A stretch of 64,000 bases of DNA from contig NZ_PVXP01000007.1 of NCBI RefSeq assembly GCF_002995845.1, positions 27,889 to 91,888 on the forward strand. Direction: 5' to 3'. This document shows positions 46,487 through 56,368 of this stretch, piece by piece (within the stretch, counting starts at the first letter, position 1; each line of letters starts with the position of its first letter). Made by a program: the position numbers and the translations under genes. The notes beneath the pieces were generated by a model. It made no database searches, was not told the DNA's origin, and saw only the letters and a program-made list of their open reading frames with translations. The stretch is from Clostridium luticellarii (GTDB lineage: Bacteria; Bacillota; Clostridia; Clostridiales; Clostridiaceae).

Positions 46487-47158
46487 TTATTCTTCAGCTA
46501 TAACCTTTATGTTCATTATGGTGAGCATAACAAACACAATCATCTGTATTGAACCATCAAACAGATCAAAAAAAGCATGGAAAGGAACCGGTACCAGTAC
46601 CCGTGAAAACCATGAGCCCTTGTACAACATCCCAATAATTACGGCACCTGCTGTTAAATTACCAAACAGTCGTAGACTAAGTGAAACCGGCAGAACTACT
46701 CTTTCCACAATATTAAGTGGCAATAATGGAACTGCAGGTTTAGCATAGGCACCCAAATAACGTCCAACTCCATTTTTCTTAATAGCATTGTATTGAACCA
46801 AGAAAAAAGTTATAAGTGCGAGTCCTGTTGTCACGCTTAAATCTTCCGTGGGAGCTCTCATTCCTACTACAACAGGTGCAATATTCATAACTAAAATGTA
46901 TATTGCAAGAGTTCCTACATAAGGTATATATGACGAATATTCTTTTCCCATGTTATCGTCTACCAAATTTTGTATTGATCCTACAATAATTTCAATTACA
47001 GTTTGCTTTTTATCTGGTATTTTTTTCATACCACTAGTGAAAATTTTTGCAAGAACAGCTAGAATTACGATAATAACCCACTGAACTAAAACACTGGAAG
47101 TTATCGGAATTTTAAGCGAACCCAGATGTATTAGGAACAATGGCGAAAAACCTTCCAC
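46487..47158 (-). CDS. atpB: ATP synthase Fo a subunit
   Basis: A 223-residue membrane protein with five to six helices forming the ion channel. The essential Arg lies in LPVSLSLRLFGNLTAGAVIIGML, and the family start SSVLVQWVIIVILAVLAKIF is clear. Start GTG 47158 with AAGGG about 11 bases upstream; ATGs nearby are out of frame. Confidence 0.95.
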   Translation of the reverse strand: MEGFSPLFLIHLGSLKIPITSSVLVQWVIIVILAVLAKIFTSGMKKIPDKKQTVIEIIVGSIQNLVDDNMGKEYSSYIPYVGTLAIYILVMNIAPVVVGMRAPTEDLSVTTGLALITFFLVQYNAIKKNGVGRYLGAYAKPAVPLLPLNIVERVVLPVSLSLRLFGNLTAGAVIIGMLYKGSWFSRVLVPVPFHAFFDLFDGSIQMIVFVMLTIMNIKVIAEE

Positions 47159-47174
47159 TTCATCACATCCCTTC

Positions 47175-47552
47175 TCATGTTACATTATCACGATTATTTT
47201 CTATAACTGAATATATATATACTCCCAATAAATGAGATGTATAACCAAATAAATATGCAATAACATTATTCTTATTGTAAATAAAAATAGAATATCCTAT
47301 ACCTGCTGCAACAACAATCCTTACAATAAAACATATAATATACAGCGATCCAGATGAATTGGGAAGCTTCTTAAATATCATTCCACCTATCAGACTATTT
47401 AAAATAAAATTAAAGATTGCTATAAACATGCCAATTAATATAAACAATCCATAGTTCTTAAAGGATAACTGAACTATAGAAGCTACTGCAACAGCAAATG
47501 CTAAATTAACGGCAGATACTTTCTTTACCATATCCAAAATATGTTTATCCAT
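47175..47552 (-). CDS. atpI: ATP synthase subunit I (AtpI-like)
   Basis: A 125-residue membrane protein with four hydrophobic segments at the head of the atp operon, the usual place of AtpI, an assembly helper for the c ring. Sequence similarity in this family is low; the position is the main evidence. A possible -10 box TATAAT lies about 40 bases upstream. Confidence 0.85.
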   Translation of the reverse strand: MDKHILDMVKKVSAVNLAFAVAVASIVQLSFKNYGLFILIGMFIAIFNFILNSLIGGMIFKKLPNSSGSLYIICFIVRIVVAAGIGYSIFIYNKNNVIAYLFGYTSHLLGVYIYSVIENNRDNVT

Positions 47553-47858
47553 TGAGCTCCCTCACATAGAACTAGATTACTAAAATTATATACCTTAAAA
47601 ATATAATCTAAAAGTTTTATTTTCCCGCCTAATTAACGATTTTTAGTTATTTTCCATCATTTTATATAATTTTATCTTATATTTACTTATTAAATCTACA
47701 ATTCTTTTAATTTATAATATATTTTTAATTAAATTAACGTTTATTTTCAAAGACATATAATATTATTATAAAAAATATGAGGAAATATATTTTAAAAAAT
47801 TATTTTCAATAATATATTTCCTCATATTGTATTAACTGTATTATTGGAAGATATGAAA
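47553..47858. other. Intergenic region between thlA and the atp operon
   Basis: About 306 bases, very AT-rich, with no gene. The left end holds the thlA terminator. The right end must contain the atp operon promoter; TATATAAT about 40 bases before atpI is the best -10 candidate, with only a weak TTTAGA -35. Confidence 0.6.
47770..47830 (-). terminator. Terminator after thlA
   Basis: Minus-strand AATATGAGGAAATATATT and AATATATTTCCTCATATT arms around an AT-rich loop, then TTTTTATAATAAT. About 30 bases after the thlA stop. Confidence 0.75.
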
Positions 47859-49037
47859 TTATCTTTCCACTATTATGGCAGTTCCCATTCCACCGCCTAT
47901 GCACAATGTAGCAAGACCTCTTTTCACATCTCTTCTCTTCATTTCATAAAGGAGAGTAGTGAGTATCCTTGCACCTGAACATCCTACTGGATGACCAAGA
48001 GCTATTGCTCCACCGTTTACATTGACCTTGCTCATATCAAATTTTAGATCTTTGGCTACAGCTATACTTTGAGCTGCAAATGCTTCATTTGCTTCTATCA
48101 AATCTAAATCCTCTACTTTTAAATTAGCTTTTTCCAAGGCTATTTTAGTTGCATAGAACGGACCATACCCCATTATCTCAGGAGCCAATCCCCTTGTACC
48201 ATAGGAAACGATTTTAGCAAGAGGCTCTATTCCCAGCTCTTTTGCTTTATCTGCACTCATTATAACCAGCGCTGATGCTGCATCATTTATTCCCGAAGCA
48301 TTTCCTGCCGTAACCGTTCCATCTTTTTTAAATGCCGGTTTCAATTTTGACAGGGATTGAACTGTAGTTCCAAACCTAGGGAATTCATCTGTATCAAAAA
48401 CTATTTCTCTTTTTTTTCTGTCTTTTATGACTATTGGCACTATTTCATCTTTGAATTTTCCTGATTTTATAGCTGCTTCTGCCTTTTGCTGAGATGATGC
48501 TGAAAATTCATCCTGCTCTTCCCTTGTTATGTGCCATTGGTCAGCTATGTTCTCTGCAGTAATTCCCATATGATAATTGTTAAATGCGTCAAACAATCCA
48601 TCTCTCAGCATAGAATCCACTAGTTTTCCATCGCCCATTCTCTCTCCCCATCTGACATTTGGCAGCAAATAAGGAGCGGCCGACATATTTTCCATTCCTC
48701 CAGCCACAACTACATCATCGTCTCCAAGTTTTATAAACTGAGCTGCCATACTAACTGCCCTAAGTCCTGAACCGCAGAGTTTATTCAGAGTAAATGATGG
48801 AACCTCTACAGGAATACCTGCATATACAGCAGCTTGTCTTGCTGGGCTCTGACCAAGACCTGCTTGTAATACATTTCCCATTATGACTTCATCCACAAGC
48901 TCAGGTTTGATATTTGCCCTTTTTACTGCTTCTTTTATAACTGCAGTACCTAATTCAACCGCAGAAACATTTTTCAGTGTCCCTCCAAATTTTCCTATAG
49001 CAGTTCTTACAGCACTTACAATAACTACATCCCTCAT
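47859..49037 (-). CDS. thlA: Acetyl-CoA acetyltransferase (thiolase)
   Basis: A 392-residue enzyme condensing two acetyl-CoA to acetoacetyl-CoA, the entry step to C4 products in clostridia. Nucleophilic Cys in [11 protein letters not shown], His in [13 protein letters not shown], and the second Cys in [25 protein letters not shown] before ATG 49037. It is a separate transcript inserted between wecB and atpI; no other butyrate or butanol genes are in the window. Confidence 0.96.
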   Translation of the reverse strand: MRDVVIVSAVRTAIGKFGGTLKNVSAVELGTAVIKEAVKRANIKPELVDEVIMGNVLQAGLGQSPARQAAVYAGIPVEVPSFTLNKLCGSGLRAVSMAAQFIKLGDDDVVVAGGMENMSAAPYLLPNVRWGERMGDGKLVDSMLRDGLFDAFNNYHMGITAENIADQWHITREEQDEFSASSQQKAEAAIKSGKFKDEIVPIVIKDRKKREIVFDTDEFPRFGTTVQSLSKLKPAFKKDGTVTAGNASGINDAASALVIMSADKAKELGIEPLAKIVSYGTRGLAPEIMGYGPFYATKIALEKANLKVEDLDLIEANEAFAAQSIAVAKDLKFDMSKVNVNGGAIALGHPVGCSGARILTTLLYEMKRRDVKRGLATLCIGGGMGTAIIVER

Positions 49038-49188
49038 AACCCATCCTCCTAATTAAATCATCTCTTTTTAATTTACAAAGTATTCAGTCATCATCTTTAT
49101 TATACTAGTAAATTAAAATTTTATCAATATTTTTTGTTAAAAAAAACACAAACATTCTAATTTGGATGAGAAATGCTGTAATTAATTT

Positions 49189-50316
49189 CTAAATTAATAT
49201 GTCAAAATACTGTAAAATAGCTGCCGTTATTCTTTTAGATGCCCTGCCGTCTCCATATGGATTTATAGATCTGCTCATCATATTGTACTCATCTGAATTC
49301 AATATGAGTTCATTTGCCATTTTAACTATATTGTCTTTATCCGTACCTGCAAGCTTCACCGTCCCGGCTTTTATGGCTTCCGGTCTTTCAGTCACACTTC
49401 TAAGTACCAGTACTGGTTTCCCGAGATGAGGTGCTTCTTCCTGAAGTCCTCCCGAATCAGTCATAACCATATAACACCTATTCATCAAATTATGGGTCTC
49501 CTTTGTATCTAGAGGAGGAAGCAGATGTACCCTGGAAACTCCTCCAAGTATTTTATATACCATATCCTTTACTATTGGATTTAAATGTACAAGATAAATA
49601 AGTTCTACTTCAGCATTGTCCTGAACAATTTTTTTAAGAGCTTTGCAGATATTTTCAATTCCACTGCCCCAGTTTTCTCTTCTATGAGCAGTTACCATTA
49701 TGACCTTTTTGTGGTCATAGTCTATTTTATTTAACTCATTATTGTTAAATACATAACCTTTCTCCACTGTAAAATTCATAGCATCTATAACCGTATTGCC
49801 TGTAACAAATATCCTATCTTCAGGAACTCCCTCTCTGAGGAGATTATTTTTAGAGCCTGAAGTAGGTGCAAAATGCAGGTCTGCTATAGCTCCAGTAAGT
49901 TTCCTGTTCATTTCCTCGGGAAAGGGAAAGTATTTGTCATAGGTTCTGAGACCCGCTTCCACATGTCCTACTGTTATTTTCTTATAAAAAGCAGCCAATG
50001 CTCCTGCAAAAGTAGTAGTGGTATCGCCATGAACAATTACCAGATCTGGTTTTTCCTCCTCAAATATATCTTCCAGTCCATGGAGAACCCTGGTGGTTAT
50101 TCCTGTTAATGTCTGCTTACTTTTCATTATGTTAAGATCAAAATCAGGTTTAATTTTAAAAAGCTCCAGAACCTGATCGAGCATTTGTCTGTGCTGGGCT
50201 GTAACACAAACTTTATTCTCTATATTTTCTATTTTCTCAAGTTCTTTAATTAATGGGGCCATTTTTATTGCTTCAGGCCTTGTACCAAATATTGTAATAC
50301 TTTTGATTTTTTTCAT
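49189..50316 (-). CDS. wecB: UDP-N-acetylglucosamine 2-epimerase (non-hydrolysing)
   Basis: A 375-residue enzyme giving UDP-ManNAc for teichoic-acid linkage or other surface polymers. Motifs: FGTRPEAIKMAPLI at the N-terminus, HGDTTTTFAGALAAFY, VGHVEAGLRT and DSGGLQEEAPHLGKPVLVLR. ATG 50316 after GGAGGATTTTGT. 15 bases after the glycosyltransferase gene at 50332, so one operon. Confidence 0.95.
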   Translation of the reverse strand: MKKIKSITIFGTRPEAIKMAPLIKELEKIENIENKVCVTAQHRQMLDQVLELFKIKPDFDLNIMKSKQTLTGITTRVLHGLEDIFEEEKPDLVIVHGDTTTTFAGALAAFYKKITVGHVEAGLRTYDKYFPFPEEMNRKLTGAIADLHFAPTSGSKNNLLREGVPEDRIFVTGNTVIDAMNFTVEKGYVFNNNELNKIDYDHKKVIMVTAHRRENWGSGIENICKALKKIVQDNAEVELIYLVHLNPIVKDMVYKILGGVSRVHLLPPLDTKETHNLMNRCYMVMTDSGGLQEEAPHLGKPVLVLRSVTERPEAIKAGTVKLAGTDKDNIVKMANELILNSDEYNMMSRSINPYGDGRASKRITAAILQYFDILI

Positions 50317-50331
50317 ACAAAATCCTCCATT

Positions 50332-51360
50332 TTAATCTCTATGTTTAAAAAAGCCAGCTTTCCAGGCTGTTAAAACTAAAATAACCATAACTATAATCAA
50401 CAGCGAATAAGAACTCTGTACATTTATCTCCATAGCTATTATGGAAAAACTCCCCAGCACTGCACTTATAATATACATTATTAAAACAGCCTGTTTCTGA
50501 GTGAGTCCCATATCAAGAAGTCTATGATGTAAATGTCCCCTGTCAGCCTGCATAATAGGTTTCCCGTTTATCTTCCTTCTTATCATGGCAAATAAGGTAT
50601 CATATATCGGTATACCCAGCGCGAGAATTGGAACTGCTATAGAAAAAGCTGCTGCTGATTTTACAGCTCCCTCAATGGATATAGCTGCAAGTAAAAACCC
50701 CAATAATTGTGCTCCTGTATCACCCATGAATATAGATGCCGGATTAAAATTATAGGGAAGAAATCCAGCTATGGCTCCTGACAATATAATTGTGAGTATG
50801 GCAGCTTCATTTCTCCCATTCAACAGAGCTATGATGAAAATAGTTACGGAGGATATAAAGGCAATTCCTGCGGCCAATCCATCCAACCCATCTATTAAGT
50901 TTAGTGCATTGGTAATTCCAATTACCCAGATCAGCGTCAGTGGAATTGACATTATGCCTAAATTCACAAATTGATATAATCCGCTAAATGGATTGGTAAT
51001 CAATACTATCTTGACTCCATAAATTATGAGAATTAAAGCAGCTGCCAATTGAAACAATAATTTACACCAGGGCTTTATATTTAATTTATCATCTAAAAAT
51101 CCACCTATCACTATTATAGTAGAACCCAATATAAGTCCAATTTCGGAATTTGTAAGTTTACCTGCTTTTAAAAGTAAAGTGACTACAAAAGAAATATATA
51201 TGGCCATTCCGCCTAAAAGTGGTATAGGCTTAGTATGTACTCTTCTATTATCCTTAGGAACATCCATAATCTGCAGCTTTACAGCCCATTTTCTAACAAC
51301 TGGTGTAATAACAGCCGAAAGTACTGCTGAAACTAATAAAAATAGATATAATTTATTCAT
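50332..51360 (-). CDS. Undecaprenyl-phosphate N-acetylglucosaminyl 1-phosphate transferase (TagO/WecA-like)
   Basis: A 342-residue membrane protein with about ten helices in the MraY/WecA superfamily. Conserved Asp motifs: GGFLDDKLNIKPW, NALNLIDGLDGLAAG and IFMGDTGAQLLGF. HLHHRLLDMGLTQKQAVL is the His motif of the WecA/TagO branch, which separates it from MraY. It starts lipid-linked polymer synthesis. Pairing with wecB suggests wall teichoic acid or a related ManNAc polymer. ATG 51360 after AAGGAAGG. Confidence 0.92.
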   Translation of the reverse strand: MNKLYLFLLVSAVLSAVITPVVRKWAVKLQIMDVPKDNRRVHTKPIPLLGGMAIYISFVVTLLLKAGKLTNSEIGLILGSTIIVIGGFLDDKLNIKPWCKLLFQLAAALILIIYGVKIVLITNPFSGLYQFVNLGIMSIPLTLIWVIGITNALNLIDGLDGLAAGIAFISSVTIFIIALLNGRNEAAILTIILSGAIAGFLPYNFNPASIFMGDTGAQLLGFLLAAISIEGAVKSAAAFSIAVPILALGIPIYDTLFAMIRRKINGKPIMQADRGHLHHRLLDMGLTQKQAVLIMYIISAVLGSFSIIAMEINVQSSYSLLIIVMVILVLTAWKAGFFKHRD

Positions 51361-51404
51361 GACAACCTTCCTTAACCGTGTCTTTTGTTCTATCGGATAT
51401 TATA

Positions 51405-51821
51405 TTATTCTGCTCTTTTTAAACATATTAATTCAATTTGCTGTGCTTTTTGGAACCAATTTATTTCCGGTTTATAATCTTCCGAATATACAACTCTTTT
51501 AATTCCACAGGTAATTATCAGCTTCTGACATTCCGGACAAGGCATGTGGGTGACATACAGTGTGGAATTTTCTCTCTCCTCCGGTGCTACTTCAAGCAGA
51601 CAATTTACTTCTGCATGAATTGTTCTTATACAGTGATTATTTTTAAGATAACATCCTACATCATCACAATGTTCTAATCCTTTAGGACTTCCATTGTAGC
51701 CAGTTCCTTTTATTCTTCTATTTTTAACAAGAACTGCTCCTACATGTAGTCTAGGGCATGTACTTCTTTCTGCAACTTTAAATGCTATATCCATAAAATA
51801 AGTATCCCAATCTTTTCTCAT
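51405..51821 (-). CDS. dCMP deaminase (ComEB-like)
   Basis: A 138-residue zinc deaminase supplying dUMP. Zinc ligands in HAEVNCLLEV and PCPECQKLI; substrate loop GTGYNGSPKGLEHC. ATG 51821 (MRKDWDTYF) with GGAG ten bases upstream; the TTG two codons before is possible. Related to ComEB of Bacillus, but no competence genes flank it. Confidence 0.93.
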   Translation of the reverse strand: MRKDWDTYFMDIAFKVAERSTCPRLHVGAVLVKNRRIKGTGYNGSPKGLEHCDDVGCYLKNNHCIRTIHAEVNCLLEVAPEERENSTLYVTHMPCPECQKLIITCGIKRVVYSEDYKPEINWFQKAQQIELICLKRAE

Positions 51822-51926
51822 CGACAAATATCTCCTTGTTTCATAAGAATATATTATATATTATAAACTATTGAATAATATTTTAAAACAATTGCTGCTG
51901 CTTTTTAGACGGAATCTTCCTCAATA

Positions 51927-51954
51927 TGCAAAAGCCCACTTATTTACAGTGGGC
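51927..51954 (-). terminator. Terminator after upp
   Basis: Minus-strand GCCCACT-GTAAATA-AGTGGGC followed by TTTTGCATATT, about 40 bases past the upp stop. Confidence 0.8.
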
Positions 51955-51994
51955 CGTATTACGATATTTGTCCAGTAAACTAAAAAGTCTATTA

Positions 51995-52624
51995 TTATTT
52001 TGTTCCATACAGTCTATCTCCAGCATCGCCAAGACCTGGCACTATATATCCATTTTCATTCAATTTTTCATCTACAGCTGCAGTATACATATGTATATCA
52101 GGATGAGCCTTCATAACCGCTTTAATTCCTTCTCTTGCAGCTATCAAACACATAAGCTTTATATTCTTGGCACCTTTTCTCTTCAACATAGCTATTGCAT
52201 CTATAGCTGACCCGCCTGTGGCAAGCATAGGATCAGTTACAATTATTTCTCTTTCTCCTATATCCTGAGGCAATTTGCAAAAATATTCTACAGGCTTCAA
52301 TGTGGTTTCATCCCTGTAAAGTCCTATATGACCTACTCTGGCCGTAGGTATAATTTTCAATACTCCGCTTACCATTCCAAGTCCTGCTCTCAATATAGGT
52401 ATTACTGCCACCTTTTTACCGGAAAGCATCCTGCACGTAGTCTTTGCTATAGGTGTTTCTATTTCTATATCTTCGGTCTGAAAACTTCTAGTCACTTCAT
52501 AAGCCATAAGCATGGCTACTTCCTCTACCAGTTCCCTAAAATCCTTAGAACCTGTATTTTTGTCCCTTATCAGAGCCAATTTGTGCAGTACAAGTGGATG
52601 AGTTATTTGTGTTACGTTATCCAT
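51995..52624 (-). CDS. upp: Uracil phosphoribosyltransferase
   Basis: A 209-residue pyrimidine salvage enzyme converting uracil and PRPP to UMP. Motifs: [27 protein letters not shown], the PRPP loop [12 protein letters not shown] and the C-terminal [16 protein letters not shown] that binds uracil. In the conserved rpiB-upp order. Confidence 0.97.
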   Translation of the reverse strand: MDNVTQITHPLVLHKLALIRDKNTGSKDFRELVEEVAMLMAYEVTRSFQTEDIEIETPIAKTTCRMLSGKKVAVIPILRAGLGMVSGVLKIIPTARVGHIGLYRDETTLKPVEYFCKLPQDIGEREIIVTDPMLATGGSAIDAIAMLKRKGAKNIKLMCLIAAREGIKAVMKAHPDIHMYTAAVDEKLNENGYIVPGLGDAGDRLYGTK

Positions 52625-52672
52625 TTAAATTCCTCCAATTTATCAGTAGACAACTAAAAATCTACAGTTATG

Positions 52673-53122
52673 CTATGCATTATATTTTTTTTCTATCTCA
52701 GTAATTTTATCTATTCTTCTTTGGTGTCTGTCTCCCTGAAATTCAGCAGATAAAAATGTTTTCACTATGTCAATTGCAAGTCCTGGACCTATTACTCTCT
52801 GTCCCATTGTAAGTATATTTGCATTGTTGTGCTCTCTACTTGCACGAGCACTGAAAGTATCTCCGCAAAGTGCCGCTCTTATTCCAGGTACTTTGTTGGC
52901 AGCAATGCCTATTCCAATACCAGTGCCACATATGAGTATACCGAGTTCATAACTTTTATCCGCAACTTTTTCTGCAACCTTTAATGCATAATCAGGGTAA
53001 TCACAGGAATCTTCAGAAAAAGTTCCAAAATCCTCGAACTCTATTCCTTCATCCTGTAAATATTCTATCACTACCTTTTTCAATGGAAATCCTGCATGAT
53101 CACTACCTAAAGCAATTTTCAT
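52673..53122 (-). CDS. rpiB: Ribose-5-phosphate isomerase B
   Basis: A 149-residue RpiB/LacAB-family isomerase. GSDHAGFPLK near the N-terminus, active-site Cys in ILICGTGIGIGIAANK, and NDAN-like REHNNANILTMGQRV. ATG 53122 (MKIALGSDH) after GGAGGTATTTTT; an earlier in-frame ATG at 53146 overlaps nothing conserved. Confidence 0.96.
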   Translation of the reverse strand: MKIALGSDHAGFPLKKVVIEYLQDEGIEFEDFGTFSEDSCDYPDYALKVAEKVADKSYELGILICGTGIGIGIAANKVPGIRAALCGDTFSARASREHNNANILTMGQRVIGPGLAIDIVKTFLSAEFQGDRHQRRIDKITEIEKKYNA

Positions 53123-53241
53123 AAAAATACCTCCAAAACATATCATTATTTTGTATTAATGTCATATACCCCATATATACAAGGCTTATTCAGATGGACT
53201 CTTCCGGAGCATACGCCCGCAAAAAAAGAAGATAACAACAT

Positions 53242-53700
53242 CTAATTAATGCCCATATCTTCCTTTAATTTATTCAACAGCAATGAAATACTGTTTTCCA
53301 GCTGGCCGTAGGTATGTTCATATTCCTCTACACTTTTTCCAAAAGGATCCTCTATATCTTCCATCAAAGACACAAATTCATTTAAAGTGTATATTCTGTC
53401 CCTAAATTCAGGAAATTTATTCTTCAGCACATTTCTTATATAAGAAGTCATAGCCAGAACAACTATGGAATTTTGAACCATATATCTTTCTACCTGAACG
53501 GCTTTCCTATTACTTATATCCACATTTATATTCTTTTTTACAACCAGCGAAGAGTTTCTGGAAGCTATACTGTTATAAGATACCATTATACCTGCAGAAA
53601 AAGCTCTTATATCTGATCCACCGCTCATGGAATTAAATATAGCTTCTGCCATGCAGCTTCTACAGGTATTACCTGTACAAACGAACAGTATACTTTTCAT
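53242..53700 (-). CDS. ywlE: Low-molecular-weight phosphatase, protein-arginine phosphatase YwlE type
   Basis: A 152-residue enzyme with the P-loop C8-TGNTCR-S15 at the N-terminus. Thr at the third loop position after Gly-Asn (T12) is the mark of arginine phosphatases over tyrosine ones. General acid Asp is in IEDPFGKS. The usual Pro after RS is Cys16 here (RSCMAE instead of RSPMAE). Next to sua5 and rpiB, as ywlE in Bacillus. Confidence 0.9.
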   Translation of the reverse strand: MKSILFVCTGNTCRSCMAEAIFNSMSGGSDIRAFSAGIMVSYNSIASRNSSLVVKKNINVDISNRKAVQVERYMVQNSIVVLAMTSYIRNVLKNKFPEFRDRIYTLNEFVSLMEDIEDPFGKSVEEYEHTYGQLENSISLLLNKLKEDMGIN

Positions 53701-53751
53701 AAATAAATCCCTCCAAAGCCAAAAGCAGCCATATAGAAAACGGAATACACC

Positions 53752-54804
53752 TTACACCCTCGTAATATCAAAACCAGCAGATTTACTCAGCCTATTCATT
53801 ATAGCCACCCCTATGCCCTTTTCTTCAAAGGCTTCAGATAATATAATATCTACATTTTTATCATCAAAACTCCTGAGTGTCTCAAATAAATTTTTAGATA
53901 TGCTAGGCATGTTATTTCTGCTTCCAAGAGACATTACCAATCCTTTGTTATAAAAATTCTTTGTTTCATCTGTAGCAATTATTCCTACTAATTTGTTTTC
54001 GTCTATATAATTTTGCACCATTTCATTGATTTTTTCAATAGTTTTTTTTAAATCTCCACATACTATTTTTACCGGTGCCTTTGGTGCATAATGTCTGTAC
54101 TTCATTCCAGGTGCTTTGGGCTTTATATTTTTATCCGGTTTTTTCATAACTGCAGGATCAATATATACTTCTCCGTCTATCTCTCTCAGCATCTCAAGAG
54201 TTATACCTCCAGGTCTCAATACACAAGTAGGTGTTACAGTACAATCTATTACCGTAGATTCCACTCCTACCTGGCACATCTCCCCTCCAAGTATAAAATC
54301 AACTTTTCCATCCAGATCCTCTATACATCTTTCCACATCCGTAGGGCTTGGACGTCCGGATATATTTGCGGAAGGTGCCGCAATGGGTACTCCTGATTTT
54401 TTAATAAGTTCTCTAGCTATTACATTGGACGGCATTCTGATTCCAACACTGGGGAGAGATGCACTTGTAATATCCGGTATGATAGATGATTTAGGAAGAA
54501 TTACAGTCATGGGGCCAGGCCAGAACCTTTCCATAAATTTATAGGCTATATCAGGTACATCATGTGCCAAAGTTTCTATCTGCTTTATATCCCATATATG
54601 TACAATTAAAGGATTATCTTGAGGTCGTCCTTTAGCTTGAAATATTTTTTTTACTGCCCCCGGATCAAGAGCATTGGCTCCAAGTCCATAAACAGTTTCC
54701 GTGGGAAAAGCTACAAGTCCACCTTCTCTTATTATCTTTGCAGCTTCCTCTATGGTGTCTTCATTCAAATTTTTTTCATCAACCATCTCTATTTTTGTAT
54801 TCAT
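53752..54804 (-). CDS. ywlC: L-threonylcarbamoyladenylate synthase (Sua5/YwlC)
   Basis: A 350-residue enzyme making the intermediate for tRNA t6A37. N-terminal YrdC domain (about 10-210): GGLVAFPTETVYGLGANA, KGRPQDNPLIVHI, APSANISGRPSPT. C-terminal Sua5 domain starting near KAPGMKYRHYAPKAP. ATG 54804 after AAAGGTGG. Long form, as usual in Bacillota. Confidence 0.95.
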   Translation of the reverse strand: MNTKIEMVDEKNLNEDTIEEAAKIIREGGLVAFPTETVYGLGANALDPGAVKKIFQAKGRPQDNPLIVHIWDIKQIETLAHDVPDIAYKFMERFWPGPMTVILPKSSIIPDITSASLPSVGIRMPSNVIARELIKKSGVPIAAPSANISGRPSPTDVERCIEDLDGKVDFILGGEMCQVGVESTVIDCTVTPTCVLRPGGITLEMLREIDGEVYIDPAVMKKPDKNIKPKAPGMKYRHYAPKAPVKIVCGDLKKTIEKINEMVQNYIDENKLVGIIATDETKNFYNKGLVMSLGSRNNMPSISKNLFETLRSFDDKNVDIILSEAFEEKGIGVAIMNRLSKSAGFDITRV

Positions 54805-54865
54805 TTAACAACAAACCACCTTTTGTATTTAAATCCCGAATTTGTATGCTATAGGTTATAAAAAT

Positions 54866-55588
54866 TTACAATACTTGTACTATTATAAGTCCCAAAATAA
54901 TGCCGCAGAGGGTACCCATGGTACTCGTTACACCTTCCCATAGTTTTGAAGATTCCGGTATCATCTCTCCGCACACTACATACAGCATTATACCTGACGC
55001 TACAGCAAGGCATGCCCCCAATACATTTTGAGAAATATTAGCTATATAGGTACCTGCAAAAGTTCCCAAAGCAGTGGGGAAAGCTGTAATAAATGCATAA
55101 AATAGTATTTTGGGCACTTTCACTTTAGATGCCACAAGAGGTGCCGATACGGCAATTCCCTCTGGTATATCGTGAATTGCAATTATAATACTCATTTTCA
55201 TCCCAAGGGTACTGCCTGCCGCAAATCCACATCCCATAATTATCCCTTCGGGAAAATTATGAATCATAAGCCCCAATGACGCCATAAACGCCATTTTCAA
55301 ATGTTTATTATTGCTGTTTATGTCCACCTTTGTATCAATTATAGCAATAATTATAATGCCCAAAACTGCAAACATTATAGTAAGAGCAAAACTCCACTTT
55401 TCAATGGACTGGGGAATTAAATCAAATACCACTACAGAAAGCATTATTCCCCCTGCAAATCCTATTATGAATCCCAGTAATTTATTGGAAGGATCTTTAA
55501 CTGCCACTCCCAGGGATGCTCCTATCATAGTCCCTGTAAGAGATACCAAACTTCCTATTGTCACTATGTAGATCAAATTTGTACTCAA
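54866..55588 (-). CDS. ZIP-family metal transporter
   Basis: A 240-residue membrane protein with about eight helices. ZIP signature sites HNFPEGIIMGCG (helix IV) and HDIPEGIAVSAPL (helix V) form the binuclear metal centre, likely Zn2+ or Fe2+/Mn2+. Similar to the GufA/ZupT branch. TTG 55588 after AAGGTGG is the start; no in-frame ATG upstream. In Bacillus this locus instead has mntP, another metal transporter. Confidence 0.93.
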   Translation of the reverse strand: MSTNLIYIVTIGSLVSLTGTMIGASLGVAVKDPSNKLLGFIIGFAGGIMLSVVVFDLIPQSIEKWSFALTIMFAVLGIIIIAIIDTKVDINSNNKHLKMAFMASLGLMIHNFPEGIIMGCGFAAGSTLGMKMSIIIAIHDIPEGIAVSAPLVASKVKVPKILFYAFITAFPTALGTFAGTYIANISQNVLGACLAVASGIMLYVVCGEMIPESSKLWEGVTSTMGTLCGIILGLIIVQVL

Positions 55589-55636
55589 AAAACCACCTTG
55601 TATTTATTATTTATACTCCATATTTATTTTGAAATT

Positions 55637-56284
55637 TTATAATATATGAATTATATTTCTATTTTTATTTTTTAAGGTGTAATTTTCTGAGTTCTGTCTA
55701 TAATATTTTATTTTTTCTATAGAAGTCTCGGTGAAATAAGCATATACACAGCTTTTATATACCGTATCCAGAAATGGATATTTGTTCAGCTCACCCCGTC
55801 TTATTATGGTATAATAAAAATTCTCCTCAGGCCGCAGAATTTTCAATTTATTATATTCACGCGCAACATAGGCATGTCTTTTTAGAAATCCCTTGTGTAC
55901 AAGTATCATTCTGTCACTTCTGAATTTAGATGTTGAAAGAATAATAATTCTAAACTCACCCTCATCTGCATTTTTCTGCTCATAGTTTTCTACATGTACC
56001 AGTACAATCTTATCACATATTATATTTATGCTGCCACCTTTTATTCCCACATTTACCTTTAATTTATATCCATCATGTTTGAAGTTCAGGGATGCATTGT
56101 CAACTCTTATGATAGCAGCTAAAAAAATGAGTGCTTCCAATACTATGAGATAAGTTATATAAAATGTATAAAATTTACTTGTTAAAAAAAGATATCCCGG
56201 AAGCATAAAAAAAATAAGGCCTATAGAAAGCATAAATATCTTATAATATCTCTTCTGCTTTCTAATAGCTTTATCTATATTCAT
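55637..56284 (-). CDS. Unknown membrane-anchored protein
   Basis: A 215-residue protein that I do not recognise. Two hydrophobic segments near the N-terminus (about 15-33 and 38-60) and a hydrophilic, beta-rich remainder. No catalytic motif. GGAAGG directly precedes ATG 56284 (one-base spacing), and a hairpin CCGTTA/TAACGG (56291-56311) lies just upstream, so start efficiency may be modulated. Located between the ZIP gene and prfA. Confidence 0.75.
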   Translation of the reverse strand: MNIDKAIRKQKRYYKIFMLSIGLIFFMLPGYLFLTSKFYTFYITYLIVLEALIFLAAIIRVDNASLNFKHDGYKLKVNVGIKGGSINIICDKIVLVHVENYEQKNADEGEFRIIILSTSKFRSDRMILVHKGFLKRHAYVAREYNKLKILRPEENFYYTIIRRGELNKYPFLDTVYKSCVYAYFTETSIEKIKYYRQNSENYTLKNKNRNIIHIL

Positions 56285-56368
56285 ACCTTCCCGTTAGACG
56301 GAGTTTAACGGTTATTTCAACTCCTTTCCTATCAAAGTTTATACTATGACAATATTATTATAAACATC

